A DNA stretch of 64,000 bases from contig JAIUPL010000018.1 of assembly GCA_020160935.1 (NCBI GenBank), positions 1 to 64,000 on the forward strand, in the 5' to 3' direction. The position numbers and the translations under genes are program-made. The notes beneath the pieces are model-generated. The model was not told the DNA's origin and did not search any database. It saw only the letters and a list, made by a program, of their open reading frames with translations. Numbering within the stretch: position 1 is the stretch's first letter; each line of letters opens with the position of its first letter. Positions 16,301 to 24,524 of this stretch are shown one piece after another. Source of the stretch: Bacteroidota bacterium. Lineage in GTDB: Bacteria > Bacteroidota > Bacteroidia > Chitinophagales > Saprospiraceae.

Positions 16301-18982
16301 AAAAGTTGTGGTTACTGGAGTAAATACTGAGGGGTTATCTGTAAAAACTTTAACAGTCTCAGTAGTTTTCCTATTTTTTTCATCATATGTATAAGATTTG
16401 AAAGCCAATTGACGCACAATGCCTGTTCCATCATTGCCAATAGTTTCTTCGGATTCAAGCAAATCGTTAATAAACCACTTATTTTTGATTTTTGTACCGT
16501 TGGGTAGAGAAATTTCACTTATTCTTGAAAAGCCATCGTATTTATATTTTGTGGTCAATCCAAAAGGGTTTGTCTCTTGAATCAATTTGCCAGAACGGCC
16601 ATAAACTTTAACTGAGGAAATTGTTTTGCCATCAATACCAATGACTTCTTCACTCAACGGTAGTCCTCTCTCGTCAAACGTTTTTCTTATCCTACTTCCG
16701 TCAGGATTTATGGTTTCAATTGGTTGTCCCCGATAATCATTACAAATTTTTACTGTTCTCCTTTCACTTGTATTGCTACTCAATAGGTATTTGGTCGGAT
16801 GCCCCAACACATCCCGCTCAAACAAGTCTATAATAAAATCATCCGTTATAAGAGCATCCCTTAATGTTCCTTTTGGCTTTTCCGCAGAAATAACTTTTTT
16901 GTCTGTATCGTAATGTAATATGTAGGTCGCCTCAATACCATTAACAGCAGGGAGTATCGTTTTTTCAAGTAGCCCAAGTGCATTAATCTTTTGTGCTGTT
17001 ACATTGCCATCTGTCAACTCTGATAGAAATCCAAAAGAATCGTATTTAAATTGTTCGACAATGTTTAATTTTCCAACATCTTTTATTTGTCTAATCAATC
17101 GACTTTTTTGTATGCCTACTGTGCCATAAATTGATTCATTTTTCGTTCCATCAGGTAAAATACTTGCAGTTCCTTGTCCTTTTGAATTATATTCAAAAAG
17201 GGTTTTTGCTGTTTGAATTGTTCCATCAGGCAAGGTAGTATCTGGTTGAATAATTTCTATTAATTTCCCTGTGTTATTTGCTGCTGCGGGAGTTAAATCA
17301 AAATCATATTTATAGGTAGTCTTTGCCCCGGACTCGTTAATTTCTTCCTTTATCTGCTGATATTGAGGTTCATATTTACCTTTCCAAATGATACGGCTCG
17401 GAGAAGGGAATCCTGACGCAGACGTGCGTTCCTTTTGTAATAATTTACCTCTCATTCTTGGGTCGGCATTCCCAAAATCAAAAATATTGATTTCTTCACT
17501 TCCATCTGGGCTAATTGTTTTAGAGGGGTTGCCTTGTTCATCAAATTCATACTGCCATACGACTACACGATAAGATTTGTCTTTATTCAACCTATATCTA
17601 CGGTCAAGTAAATCGCCTCTGTAATTAAAGGTGTAAGTTTCTAACCCAAAGTCTGGATTCATTACTTCCACCCTGACAGCGGGAATATTTATGTAAAGTG
17701 GATTGGCAGGAACCCATTGCAATTGTGTATATTGAAATTGGTATAAAAAACCGCCATATAATTGTTCTGTTACTCTGGCGTAACTCCAGTTGGCAGGGTC
17801 TTGTTCGTAAGTGTTTTCCAAATAAACATTACCTTTCGCATCTTCCACTCGAATAATGTTGTGTCTTAATTCAGGTAATGCCCAAGGATGTTCATAGTGA
17901 TAAATTTTTGTAATGCCATCTGGATGGTCAGATATTGGGGGTGACTTTACGCAAGTCAGTTGCATAGTCTGTTCGTCATGCTCATATTGAAATGTCCTAT
18001 TTGCATGGTCAGAAACAGAAACTAAAAGCCCACATTGGTCATACTGAAATTGAAAAAAGCGGTCATCCTCGTCTCTAACTTCTGATAATTTATCTTCTGC
18101 GCCATACGAAAATGACAATTGGTTGCCGTGCCTGTCTTTTATCCATAAAATAGGAATTCTCTCTCCGTCAATCCAATTAAGAGGACGTTCAAAGCGCATC
18201 GTTAAACCGCCTTCGCCTTTAATTTCATAAACTTGGGTTAGTCCAGCAATGCGTTCTAATTGTTCAAATACACCTCTTTGGGGTTCAAATGTAACACCAT
18301 CAAACTTAAAGATTTCTTCATGCAAATTTCTCCAAAGTGCAATATCACCTGTATTTAATTCACGCAAGAACAAGTTGAAATTGTGGTCCCAATTCCACCC
18401 GAAAGGCCCAAAGGATGCTGCACCACTTCGATAAAACCGGACAAAAGATAGTGGTAATATTGTATTAGGTATGGTTAAGTCAATTTCTTGTAGATAAAAT
18501 GCGCCACTGAAAATATCAACTGGGTCGCCTGCATTTGTTTGTTCTTGTGGTTGTTCGCCATTATGCGTAGGATGCGGCTCCCCGTTTGATGGGGCGGTCG
18601 GTTCGTCAGTAGGAGCAGTTCTTGAATCGCTATTGTTTTCTGGAGGAGCACCTCCACTACTGCCTTGAGGCACAGTAGGCGCTCCTTGTTGGTTTGCACT
18701 ATCTCCTCCTGTATTCCCAGGGTTGTCTTCATTTGGGGTATTAGGGGTAGCATTTGTGGGGGGGGGGGCTTGTCCACCTGGACAAGCACTTTCTAAATTG
18801 CTCCAAAAATTTGGTGTATTATCTTTTCTGCCTTTATTTGGATTAGTAGTATCAAACGCTTGTGCAAATCCAAGTAGTTCGCATGGATTGTTACTTTCAA
18901 ATCGATTTCCAGCAGAATAAGTTGTCCCGTTGTATTGAAAACTATTTGCCCCATCGGGAACTGTAATATAACTATTCGGCAT
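13379..18982 (-). CDS. RHS-repeat polymorphic toxin
   Basis: The 1,867-residue protein has a low-complexity Pro/Asn-rich N-terminus (1-150), a DUF6531-like module (GDPVDIFSGAFYLQEIDLTI), then many YD repeats that form the RHS shell. The core ends near residue 1560 (GLYLSKRRLMNPVNGVF, DPKGYLDSPSLYVYAAQDP, NNNDPNGE). After it comes a variable region of about 300 residues with hydrophobic segments (IIPFIIAAFVIAGATAGAGY) and no recognised toxin fold. RHS proteins deliver C-terminal toxins to rival cells. An 11-G tract near residue 74 could switch the frame. No immunity gene follows, since site S5 is only 45 bp downstream. There is no signal peptide, so export must use a dedicated system. Confidence 0.9.
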   Translation of the reverse strand: MPNSYITVPDGANSFQYNGTTYSAGNRFESNNPCELLGFAQAFDTTNPNKGRKDNTPNFWSNLESACPGGQAPPPTNATPNTPNEDNPGNTGGDSANQQGAPTVPQGSSGGAPPENNSDSRTAPTDEPTAPSNGEPHPTHNGEQPQEQTNAGDPVDIFSGAFYLQEIDLTIPNTILPLSFVRFYRSGAASFGPFGWNWDHNFNLFLRELNTGDIALWRNLHEEIFKFDGVTFEPQRGVFEQLERIAGLTQVYEIKGEGGLTMRFERPLNWIDGERIPILWIKDRHGNQLSFSYGAEDKLSEVRDEDDRFFQFQYDQCGLLVSVSDHANRTFQYEHDEQTMQLTCVKSPPISDHPDGITKIYHYEHPWALPELRHNIIRVEDAKGNVYLENTYEQDPANWSYARVTEQLYGGFLYQFQYTQLQWVPANPLYINIPAVRVEVMNPDFGLETYTFNYRGDLLDRRYRLNKDKSYRVVVWQYEFDEQGNPSKTISPDGSEEINIFDFGNADPRMRGKLLQKERTSASGFPSPSRIIWKGKYEPQYQQIKEEINESGAKTTYKYDFDLTPAAANNTGKLIEIIQPDTTLPDGTIQTAKTLFEYNSKGQGTASILPDGTKNESIYGTVGIQKSRLIRQIKDVGKLNIVEQFKYDSFGFLSELTDGNVTAQKINALGLLEKTILPAVNGIEATYILHYDTDKKVISAEKPKGTLRDALITDDFIIDLFERDVLGHPTKYLLSSNTSERRTVKICNDYRGQPIETINPDGSRIRKTFDERGLPLSEEVIGIDGKTISSVKVYGRSGKLIQETNPFGLTTKYKYDGFSRISEISLPNGTKIKNKWFINDLLESEETIGNDGTGIVRQLAFKSYTYDEKNRKTTETVKVFTDNPSVFTPVTTTFYYDNLDRILKTVNSRGGVFTKQYDGLGRVVIEIDPMGNEEHYAYDNNANILKSESHHKEPNGTVSIFLKNYKYDERNRRIELIEPDGAKIISEYDDRNLLVKQCDYFGIIKETSYNSFNDKIQEVNDVGGLNITHRWTVDNMSRIISYIDPTLQITKYFFDSIGRNFKIDCPNGFSSNKTFNNRNQIIKEKLSSGVEFEYKYDTANRISLITNSVTPASVKKVENHEFSYDGLDRVLSAKVDFNSVFRLYDSRSRLLSETTLGDTIWCKYNDINGDVEKIWSDGRTETLRHDLNGILVQIEQTANGALGTANALLATFQPSGPNLLGVASYLGGTKITPQYDERKRLTEISIQSPIGANETIKYRYNKANQKQVEAIFGQNAKISYFEFDNQYRLSTAKDGFGSSINSAVTQAEHDNSINQVNLAAFAASHQEQFSYNLADARTKYTETGNPDKNYTFFAGHKIQNDGFSAYTFHLDGTLKSDGSIEYEVDALGRIVTIKAGFTVLTTIDYDAFSRPSIIKEFGKPDKSFNYFGGFIEQENESGNVSRQITLQPATGVPIAYHSAIGTNYTLFDGRFNLIGLMDANGFIVETYRYKSFGKPQVFDQTGNASPDSPFGVTPIFGGQRYLDVTGLYLSKRRLMNPVNGVFLAADPKGYLDSPSLYVYAAQDPINNNDPNGEIIPFIIAAFVIAGATAGAGYSVYDAYQHPEKYEGAAGVWRPLVNTFGGAAIGGVSIVAAEGVLAVGGVGVFAAEGTTVTLTAAQTFGLYGTASAVGGGIGRYGFNNLFPEYIDPVSGNTIATDFIIGGAVPVVGSALRPMINGAGQMISRSINGPWRAFGNNWRLFSNPRTAYSWRNIFSDSRTYNAISKQYWRGQANGNSLQHLWSLRTNGLLPQRFRNAGWNLLEVPRTLNTWMGDIPARNYAFRGIVGGILTGTGLGSYFATDALLDSDNEASESNGNQQIHPNEKPPSSK
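18758..18768. repeat. Poly-G tract (11 G) inside the RHS gene
   Basis: Eleven consecutive G on the plus strand encode prolines near residue 74 of the RHS protein. Runs of this length slip during replication, so gain or loss of one base would turn the 1,867-residue toxin off. Confidence 0.85.
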
Positions 18983-18989
18983 ATCAATG

Positions 18990-19859
18990 TTAATTTAATG
19001 CGACAATAAAAGCCTTTTCTCCATTCCAAACCACATCACCATCATTGATGTTGATTTTTGGTGTTATGGTTAAGCAAGTTGCCGCTTGAGTTAAAAAATC
19101 GTTGATTCCTTTTTCAATTTTCGCTGTTTCTTGAGTGGTAAATACTCTGCCCAAAATGGATGAAATAAATGCAGGGTTATCTTTATTGGTCAAAAACCTA
19201 TCGACCATAAGCCACTCTGTTTCGTCTGTGTTTTTGTTCTTTCTATTATGAATTTCGTAAGAATCTGGAATCCATTCATTTCTTGTTATCACTATATTTG
19301 AAGGTAATAATTTGTCATTTATAGTATCAATCGAATAGATTTTAGCAAGATTAATTTTCGGGCATTTATCTCCAATAATTCTCATTTTTTCAGAACTTTC
19401 TCGAAGTTCATGGTTGGCTGCTTCATCTCTTGCAACATTGACACAAAATATTTCTATTTCATTTTGGAAGGCAATAGTTACTTTCCAAACACTTGATGTA
19501 TGTCCTTCTTTGATATTCCAAATTTCTACTTTCGTAGCCTTAATATCTCTATCATTGCAATACCGCTCTACATATTGCTGAACGCAATAAGCAGATTGTC
19601 CAAAAGACAATACTTTTGCGACTTTAACATACTTTTTAATAATTTTAAACTCTTGGTCTTCGGGTTCAAAGTCGCTTTCTGTTAAATACGGTGCATACTT
19701 ATACCAAAATTCATTTCTCAACTTGTGCTGAACAAAGTAATTTAGTAGGCCTCGACTAATAATACCATGAAACGGAAGGGTTGTGGCTGTTACAACCCTT
19801 CCGTTTTCCAGTAAACTAAAAGCCAACTTATCTGGCCCGAAATAATATCTCCTTTCCAT
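18990..19859 (-). CDS. Unknown protein next to RHS toxin (faint phosphotransferase-like look)
   Basis: The start at 19859 (MERRYYFGPDKLAF) lies one base after the stop of the preceding gene, so the two are coupled. The 289-residue soluble protein has EGHTSSVWKVTIAF and VNVARDEAANHELRESSEKM, then a late DGDVVWNGEKAFIV. This order faintly recalls the N- and C-lobes of aminoglycoside-phosphotransferase-like kinases, without a clear catalytic HxD. It ends 8 bp before the RHS gene. A role in maturation, export or immunity of the RHS protein is possible. Confidence 0.6.
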   Translation of the reverse strand: MERRYYFGPDKLAFSLLENGRVVTATTLPFHGIISRGLLNYFVQHKLRNEFWYKYAPYLTESDFEPEDQEFKIIKKYVKVAKVLSFGQSAYCVQQYVERYCNDRDIKATKVEIWNIKEGHTSSVWKVTIAFQNEIEIFCVNVARDEAANHELRESSEKMRIIGDKCPKINLAKIYSIDTINDKLLPSNIVITRNEWIPDSYEIHNRKNKNTDETEWLMVDRFLTNKDNPAFISSILGRVFTTQETAKIEKGINDFLTQAATCLTITPKININDGDVVWNGEKAFIVALN

Positions 19860-19860
19860 A

Positions 19861-21924
19861 TTATTTCTCCATTTGTGTAGTGCTATCCCCCTTCTTGCCT
19901 TTTTTAGGCTTTTCAGCATTAAATTTAACACCCAAAGAATTGAGTTTAATTTTTTGGATGTCCGCTTTGCTCATTCCAGTTACTTGTGCCAAATGTTCTC
20001 CTCGAAGCGAAAGCATATCTCGGCGTGTTATTTCTTTGCAATCTTTCCCAAAATACTTTTCCAGTTTCGGTAACACTTCTTTTGGAATGTCCTTTGCCAC
20101 AGATTTGCCTAAAAGTTCTCTGCCTTTTTTAATCTGCACTAATTTGTACTCCAATTGTTTTGTGAAGAATTCAGTATCTTCAAATTTTTGAAGTTTCACC
20201 GTAGGGTCATTCAAACTTTTAAGGGTCTCGCTTTTCATCCAACTGCTTAATTCGTTTACCTGTCGGAGGGTGTACTTCGGATCAGGGTTTTGAATTGCAG
20301 TATTTTTATCTATGCATTCCTTACAATTGCCGATTAAGTCATGGTTGTCATTGACAATATTTCTAATATTCGGGGGGATATTAGGATTGGCAGCAATCTG
20401 ATTGCCTCTTGGGTTTCTATATGTCATCATCTCACTTGGAATGGGCTTTATAGAAACTACATATTCATCCATCGGTTTTATCGCTTGCTCTGATCCACAG
20501 CAGCACAAACCTCTGGTAGTAATCATTAAAACATCTTGCTCCCCAATTTGGACTGTTGGGGTTTGGGAAATAAGGTTTACCGTAGCGGTTAATTCAGCCC
20601 TTCCAGTGATTGGCTCAATTTGCTCTGGTGGACAATCACCAAACCAGCAAGGTAGTGTTTGGGAATCTTCATCTTTCAGCCAAACACTACTATTTGCAGT
20701 AGCCTCTACTATCACTGTTCTATTATCAGGAGATACGATGTGACGTGTTGCACCATTTTGGCTTATTCCATTTGGCTGAATAGACCTTATATTAAAGCCG
20801 TCTGGAACTGTATAAAAATCTTGAACGACCACATTTTTGACAAATTTGTCATAAAAGACATCATCCCAAGAGACATCCCATAAATTTTGCCTATCAACTT
20901 GCGTATCTGCGCTAGTTGGAAGTGGGGCATGAGCGATTACAGTCGGAGTAAATTCACTTCTTTCTGCATGAATCATTATTGGTGTTTTTGTCAAATGGCT
21001 TGTATCAAGTCTTAAAGACACACAAAAATCATTTTGACCTTTCGGTTGTGCAACAACCAAGAAGAACTCTTGAATGCCATCGACAGGTCGAGGCCCCCTT
21101 ACAAAGCCTGATGGTTCTTCCAATGTATGTGGTCTCGGCTGGATAAAGAATACCACTCTGTTTGTTCCTAAATGATAACTATCCAGTAAATGATACATTT
21201 GTGAAAGTTGGGTAGAAAAAGAAAAAGACTCCCGTTTTTCTTGCCCGACATCAGAAGAACGAGATTGCATACTTTCGTCTGCATTAAGTCTTTTTGTTCC
21301 CCATTGTCCTTGATTGGAGGTTGAAAAATTAAACCCCCCACCTGTGCCGGCGTATTTAAATTCACTTCCAAATCCTACACTGCTTCCCATGTCTATATCC
21401 AATACCTCCATAGATTGGGTTGAACCAGCAGATTTTGTGATATTGAGTGATTCAATTGATCGTGATGACTTCTCTTTTGTGTCAGTTGCAAGTTCATATA
21501 ATTCTCGTTTTTTAGGCTCGAAGTCCATAAAAAACGGGTAGTCTTTCAAAGGGATGTTTGGCTTTCTCCCATGCGGGCCTACCACTACTTGAAGGATAGC
21601 ACCGTGACATGGGTTGTAGGCATTGAGCAAGTCGGTCAGTCCTGTAATAGTGGAAACGTCCACACCATCCCAATCTATCCGCCCTTGAATTTCTTTATCC
21701 AAAGGCTGGTAGCCCGTAATGGTGGCAGTTACTTTGAGGTACGTGAGGTCGTACATGGGGTACATTTGGTACTCCTCCTCTGGTTTGTACTTGAAAACCG
21801 CCATTGAGGTTTGCCATTTGGCAGGAAGCCGCTCATCGCAAACGATGGGGTCAATCATATCCTCGGTAACGCAAATGCGTTCCCATGGGATATCTGTGGG
21901 CAAGTTCAATTTAAAATTACTCAT
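19861..21924 (-). CDS. Large unknown protein, probable RHS accessory
   Basis: The 687-residue protein has no signal peptide and no recognised family. Residues 1-145 begin MSNFKLNLPTDIPWERICV. A Gly/Ser-rich middle (165-215) is followed by beta-rich segments to about 500, two cysteine groups (GLCCCG near 475, CKEC near 550) and a lysine-rich C-terminus (KPKKGKKGDS). It opens cassette C2 and is coupled to the 289-residue gene and the RHS gene. The order suggests an adaptor or chaperone for the RHS toxin, but this is inferred from position only. Confidence 0.6.
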   Translation of the reverse strand: MSNFKLNLPTDIPWERICVTEDMIDPIVCDERLPAKWQTSMAVFKYKPEEEYQMYPMYDLTYLKVTATITGYQPLDKEIQGRIDWDGVDVSTITGLTDLLNAYNPCHGAILQVVVGPHGRKPNIPLKDYPFFMDFEPKKRELYELATDTKEKSSRSIESLNITKSAGSTQSMEVLDIDMGSSVGFGSEFKYAGTGGGFNFSTSNQGQWGTKRLNADESMQSRSSDVGQEKRESFSFSTQLSQMYHLLDSYHLGTNRVVFFIQPRPHTLEEPSGFVRGPRPVDGIQEFFLVVAQPKGQNDFCVSLRLDTSHLTKTPIMIHAERSEFTPTVIAHAPLPTSADTQVDRQNLWDVSWDDVFYDKFVKNVVVQDFYTVPDGFNIRSIQPNGISQNGATRHIVSPDNRTVIVEATANSSVWLKDEDSQTLPCWFGDCPPEQIEPITGRAELTATVNLISQTPTVQIGEQDVLMITTRGLCCCGSEQAIKPMDEYVVSIKPIPSEMMTYRNPRGNQIAANPNIPPNIRNIVNDNHDLIGNCKECIDKNTAIQNPDPKYTLRQVNELSSWMKSETLKSLNDPTVKLQKFEDTEFFTKQLEYKLVQIKKGRELLGKSVAKDIPKEVLPKLEKYFGKDCKEITRRDMLSLRGEHLAQVTGMSKADIQKIKLNSLGVKFNAEKPKKGKKGDSTTQMEK

Positions 21925-21973
21925 GATTGGTTAGTTTTATTTCTTTATGAATTTTTTGTTTTTAGTTTCCGCT

Positions 21974-22053
21974 AACGGGCGCATGGACGACGTGGCGGCG
22001 AACGTTGGCTTTGCGGGTTGGGCTTTCGCCGCCATGTGCGACCATGCTTTGTT
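21974..22053 (-). repeat. attC-like recombination site S6 (3' end of cassette C1)
   Basis: AAC (21974-21976) and GTT (22051-22053) bound an 80-bp hairpin: GCATGGaCG pairs with CGaCCATGC and GGCGGCGAA with TTCGCCGCC, leaving extrahelical bases as in attC. The flank GTTCTGCGAA (22051-22060) is complementary to TTCGCAGAAC at 24515-24524. The loop is shared with S5. Confidence 0.72.
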
Positions 22054-22102
22054 CTGCGAATTTCATCATTTTATTGATTTTCAATTATTTATACTGATGG
22101 GG

Positions 22103-24196
22103 TCAAATGTTCCATTCTACAAAATCAGAGTTTGCTCGGTAAACTTCATACAATCTTTTAGCAAAAGGTGAATTTTTGTCTTTTATCGTAATTATCAATG
22201 TGTCAATGGCTCTTGTTAAAGGAATTAAAGCCCATAAATTGATATACTTTTCTCTCTTTTCATCATAAGTTTCCAAAGCCAAAGTTGTTTGTTCTTTTTC
22301 TTCTTCTTCTTTAAAATATTTAGTCTTAAAATTTATAAAATCGTCTAAATCCATGCAAACTACCGTCCAACCTTCTAATCCTCTACATGCCTCGTAACCA
22401 ATAATTCTATGTTGGTCAACTTTTACTGGATATTCCCTTCGTAGTTCTTTATTTGTTCCATCCCAAAAATCAATTTTCCCAGCAAAATCATCAACTAATT
22501 TGCAATAAGACGTTTTTATTGTTTTTGTGATTACATCATCGTCAAATCCTTCTGACTTAATATTTATGGTTTTATGCCCTTTAATTATTAACGAATTTGG
22601 AACAATAAACATCATTTCATAGGCTCTATTCCCATTTTCTTTGCATCTTTCATACTCAATTTGATGTAATTCGTAGTTGTATTGAGATGTTATTATTACC
22701 CTTCCTCCAACAAATTCTTCGTTCGGTTCTAACTCCCAGCCCGGCAAATTAAATTTTTCAGCGAATGAATTCACAAACTTCACAAGATTTACTTTCTGAC
22801 GATAAGACTTTTTCTCATTGGTCTGTACATAATCAATATTTGGCTTCCACTTTGGTCTAATCCATTTCGCAGAACTACCACTTCTAACCATTTGGTCTGG
22901 TGCTCTTGCAATAATTATTTTAGAGTGGCCAAATATTTTATACAATAATTCTATTTCTTCGTTAAGCCAATCTTGTGCTTCGTCAATTAATACATAATCC
23001 CAGTATAGTGATTGTTGATTTTCCTTCATTTCAAGTTCTAAGCCCGCTTGTTGCTTTTGCTCGATGTATTCTACTAATGACTTGCAATATTTTGGATAAT
23101 TATTAAAAAGTTCTTGGTCATCTGGCAAATCAGCCTTTTTGAATATCTCAAAGCCCTCCAATAAATCAATGAAAAACTTGTATAGGGTTGTAATTCTTAC
23201 ACTTTCTTCACCTGCGCTATCTGGTATTCCTGCGAGGGTTAAAGTCCTTCTCAAATCAGCGACAAGTGCAAAATTGAAAGTCAAAATTAAGCATCTGTAA
23301 CCATGATTTACACATAAATCACTTGCTACTGTAAGTAGTTTTACAGTTTTGCCCGTTCCCGCTCTTCCTGAAAAAATTACAAATTTTCCATTTTCTTGTC
23401 TGTTTAAAATAGCATCAGCATAGTTTTGACCTCTTAATATTTTTTTGTTTAGACGCTCAAAATGTTGTCGTGTTATATTCCCTACTTTACTTTTAACTTC
23501 TGTAAACAAGTTAAAGGCTTTTTCAAAATTTGAAAAATCGCCACCACTTAAATTTTTGTGAGCATTAAAAGTATAGTATTCTTTCCCTTCGTTTTTTGTA
23601 GAGTGGTAAGGCTTATTTTGAACGCATAGCAATTGCAACAGCCAATCAATCTTGAACTCAGAAGGCAAGTAGTTATGCTCTCTACTCCCAGCCAAATTTA
23701 TCAAATCGCCACTATTTATTTTGTTTAGCCAAATTAAATTCACTATGTATGGGGAATAGCCAATTTCATCGAAGTTTTTAAAAAATCTCAAAAGAGAGTA
23801 TTTCTGTTTTTCACTTTGATAGGTTACATCGTGGAATTTATCATTGTAGGAGACAAGCAGATGAGATAAATTATTAAATCCAACGTCTTCTTTAAGATGA
23901 CTTTTTAACTCAATAACAAGACAAAATGAATTGAAGTACACATTGTTAAACTTAAAATCATCTTCGTTTTTAGGTCTAAATTTCAGTTTTTTGAAAAATC
24001 CTTTCCCAAACTTCCCTAAAACAATAATGTCTATATCTTTTACTTCTTGCCCAAAAAGTGTAATGTTTGTTGCTATCAGGATGCTGCCGCTTTCGGTTGT
24101 TTGAGGTGTTTGCTCCTCAAATAACTTTTTAAGTTGCAACCCTGCTTCATATTCAGGCGTGTCTTTATGTCCAATTATTTTTACTTCAATGGGCAT
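22103..24196 (-). CDS. Nuclease-SF1 helicase fusion, candidate defence protein
   Basis: The 697-residue protein has an N-terminal nuclease-like region with the PD-(D/E)XK pattern D54-I-D56 then E96-L-K98 (LVIELKSH), as in NERD-type domains. A superfamily 1 helicase follows: Walker A GRAGTGKT (277-284), Walker B LIDEAQDW (403-410) and the late motif WALIPLTRAIDTLI. The layout resembles that of nuclease-helicase immunity (Nhi-type) proteins, which act alone against phage DNA. The gene follows the zinc-ribbon gene by 8 bp. Nuclease and helicase folds are well supported; the defence role is inferred. Confidence 0.82.
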   Translation of the reverse strand: MPIEVKIIGHKDTPEYEAGLQLKKLFEEQTPQTTESGSILIATNITLFGQEVKDIDIIVLGKFGKGFFKKLKFRPKNEDDFKFNNVYFNSFCLVIELKSHLKEDVGFNNLSHLLVSYNDKFHDVTYQSEKQKYSLLRFFKNFDEIGYSPYIVNLIWLNKINSGDLINLAGSREHNYLPSEFKIDWLLQLLCVQNKPYHSTKNEGKEYYTFNAHKNLSGGDFSNFEKAFNLFTEVKSKVGNITRQHFERLNKKILRGQNYADAILNRQENGKFVIFSGRAGTGKTVKLLTVASDLCVNHGYRCLILTFNFALVADLRRTLTLAGIPDSAGEESVRITTLYKFFIDLLEGFEIFKKADLPDDQELFNNYPKYCKSLVEYIEQKQQAGLELEMKENQQSLYWDYVLIDEAQDWLNEEIELLYKIFGHSKIIIARAPDQMVRSGSSAKWIRPKWKPNIDYVQTNEKKSYRQKVNLVKFVNSFAEKFNLPGWELEPNEEFVGGRVIITSQYNYELHQIEYERCKENGNRAYEMMFIVPNSLIIKGHKTINIKSEGFDDDVITKTIKTSYCKLVDDFAGKIDFWDGTNKELRREYPVKVDQHRIIGYEACRGLEGWTVVCMDLDDFINFKTKYFKEEEEKEQTTLALETYDEKREKYINLWALIPLTRAIDTLIITIKDKNSPFAKRLYEVYRANSDFVEWNI

Positions 24197-24204
24197 GATT
24201 TGGA

Positions 24205-24399
24205 TTATTTCTTGGTATTAGATTGACTTTTTAGTTCTTTAATTACACGAATAGACACACGAGCATCATTATAAACCGAAGAATGTAGAAGCCTATCACA
24301 GTTTGGGCAATTGACATCTTCGCTTTCAGCGCATCCAGGGTTAGTACCTTCTGAAATCTCAACTTCAAGTTCTGTACCGCATTCACATTGTAGTTTCAT
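24205..24399 (-). CDS. Small zinc-ribbon protein
   Basis: The 64-residue protein begins MKLQCECGTELEVE and has CxC near residues 5-7 and CPNC near 31-34, a compact zinc ribbon. Its ATG sits at the end of the 127-bp leader, so the same or a related gene probably follows copy 1 of that leader outside the window. It is coupled to the nuclease-helicase gene and may be its accessory subunit. The exact role is unknown. Confidence 0.7.
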   Translation of the reverse strand: MKLQCECGTELEVEISEGTNPGCAESEDVNCPNCDRLLHSSVYNDARVSIRVIKELKSQSNTKK

Positions 24400-24524
24400 A
24401 TTTTTATTTTTTTGATTCTGACTAACGGCTCATAATTCGTTGATTATCAAATTTTTGAAAGATTTAATTTCCCGTTAGCCAAGGTTTTCTACGACCTTTT
24501 TATCGTGTTCTAATTTCGCAGAAC
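24398..24524. repeat. 127-bp direct repeat, copy 2 (head of cassette C1)
   Basis: Identical to 1-127 over the full length. It ends at the AAC next to the recombinase region, where the sequence then differs (TCTGGT here, GGTCTC at copy 1). It contains CTAACGG (24422-24428) and CCGTTAG (24472-24478), which may be a decayed internal site, and the small palindrome TTGATTATCAA. Confidence 0.92.

Larger units (their letters stand above)
13257..21976 (-). mobile_element. Candidate integron-like cassette C2 (RHS toxin cassette, 8.7 kb)
   Basis: Three minus-strand genes lie between the ends GTTAGCGGA and the S5 flank GATAGCGGA (one mismatch). At 8.7 kb it would be exceptionally large for an integron cassette. 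Confidence 0.55.
21977..24524 (-). mobile_element. Candidate integron-like cassette C1 (recombinase-proximal)
   Basis: About 2.55 kb between complementary 10-base ends. It contains a 127-bp leader repeated at 1-127, a zinc-ribbon gene and a nuclease-helicase gene. Being next to the recombinase, it should be the most recent insertion. Confidence 0.62.

Noticed and set aside
21974-22053. Hairpins as REP elements moved by a RAYT transposase
   Set aside because: No RAYT or other transposase is present, and the within-cassette complementarity of flanks is not expected of REP elements.
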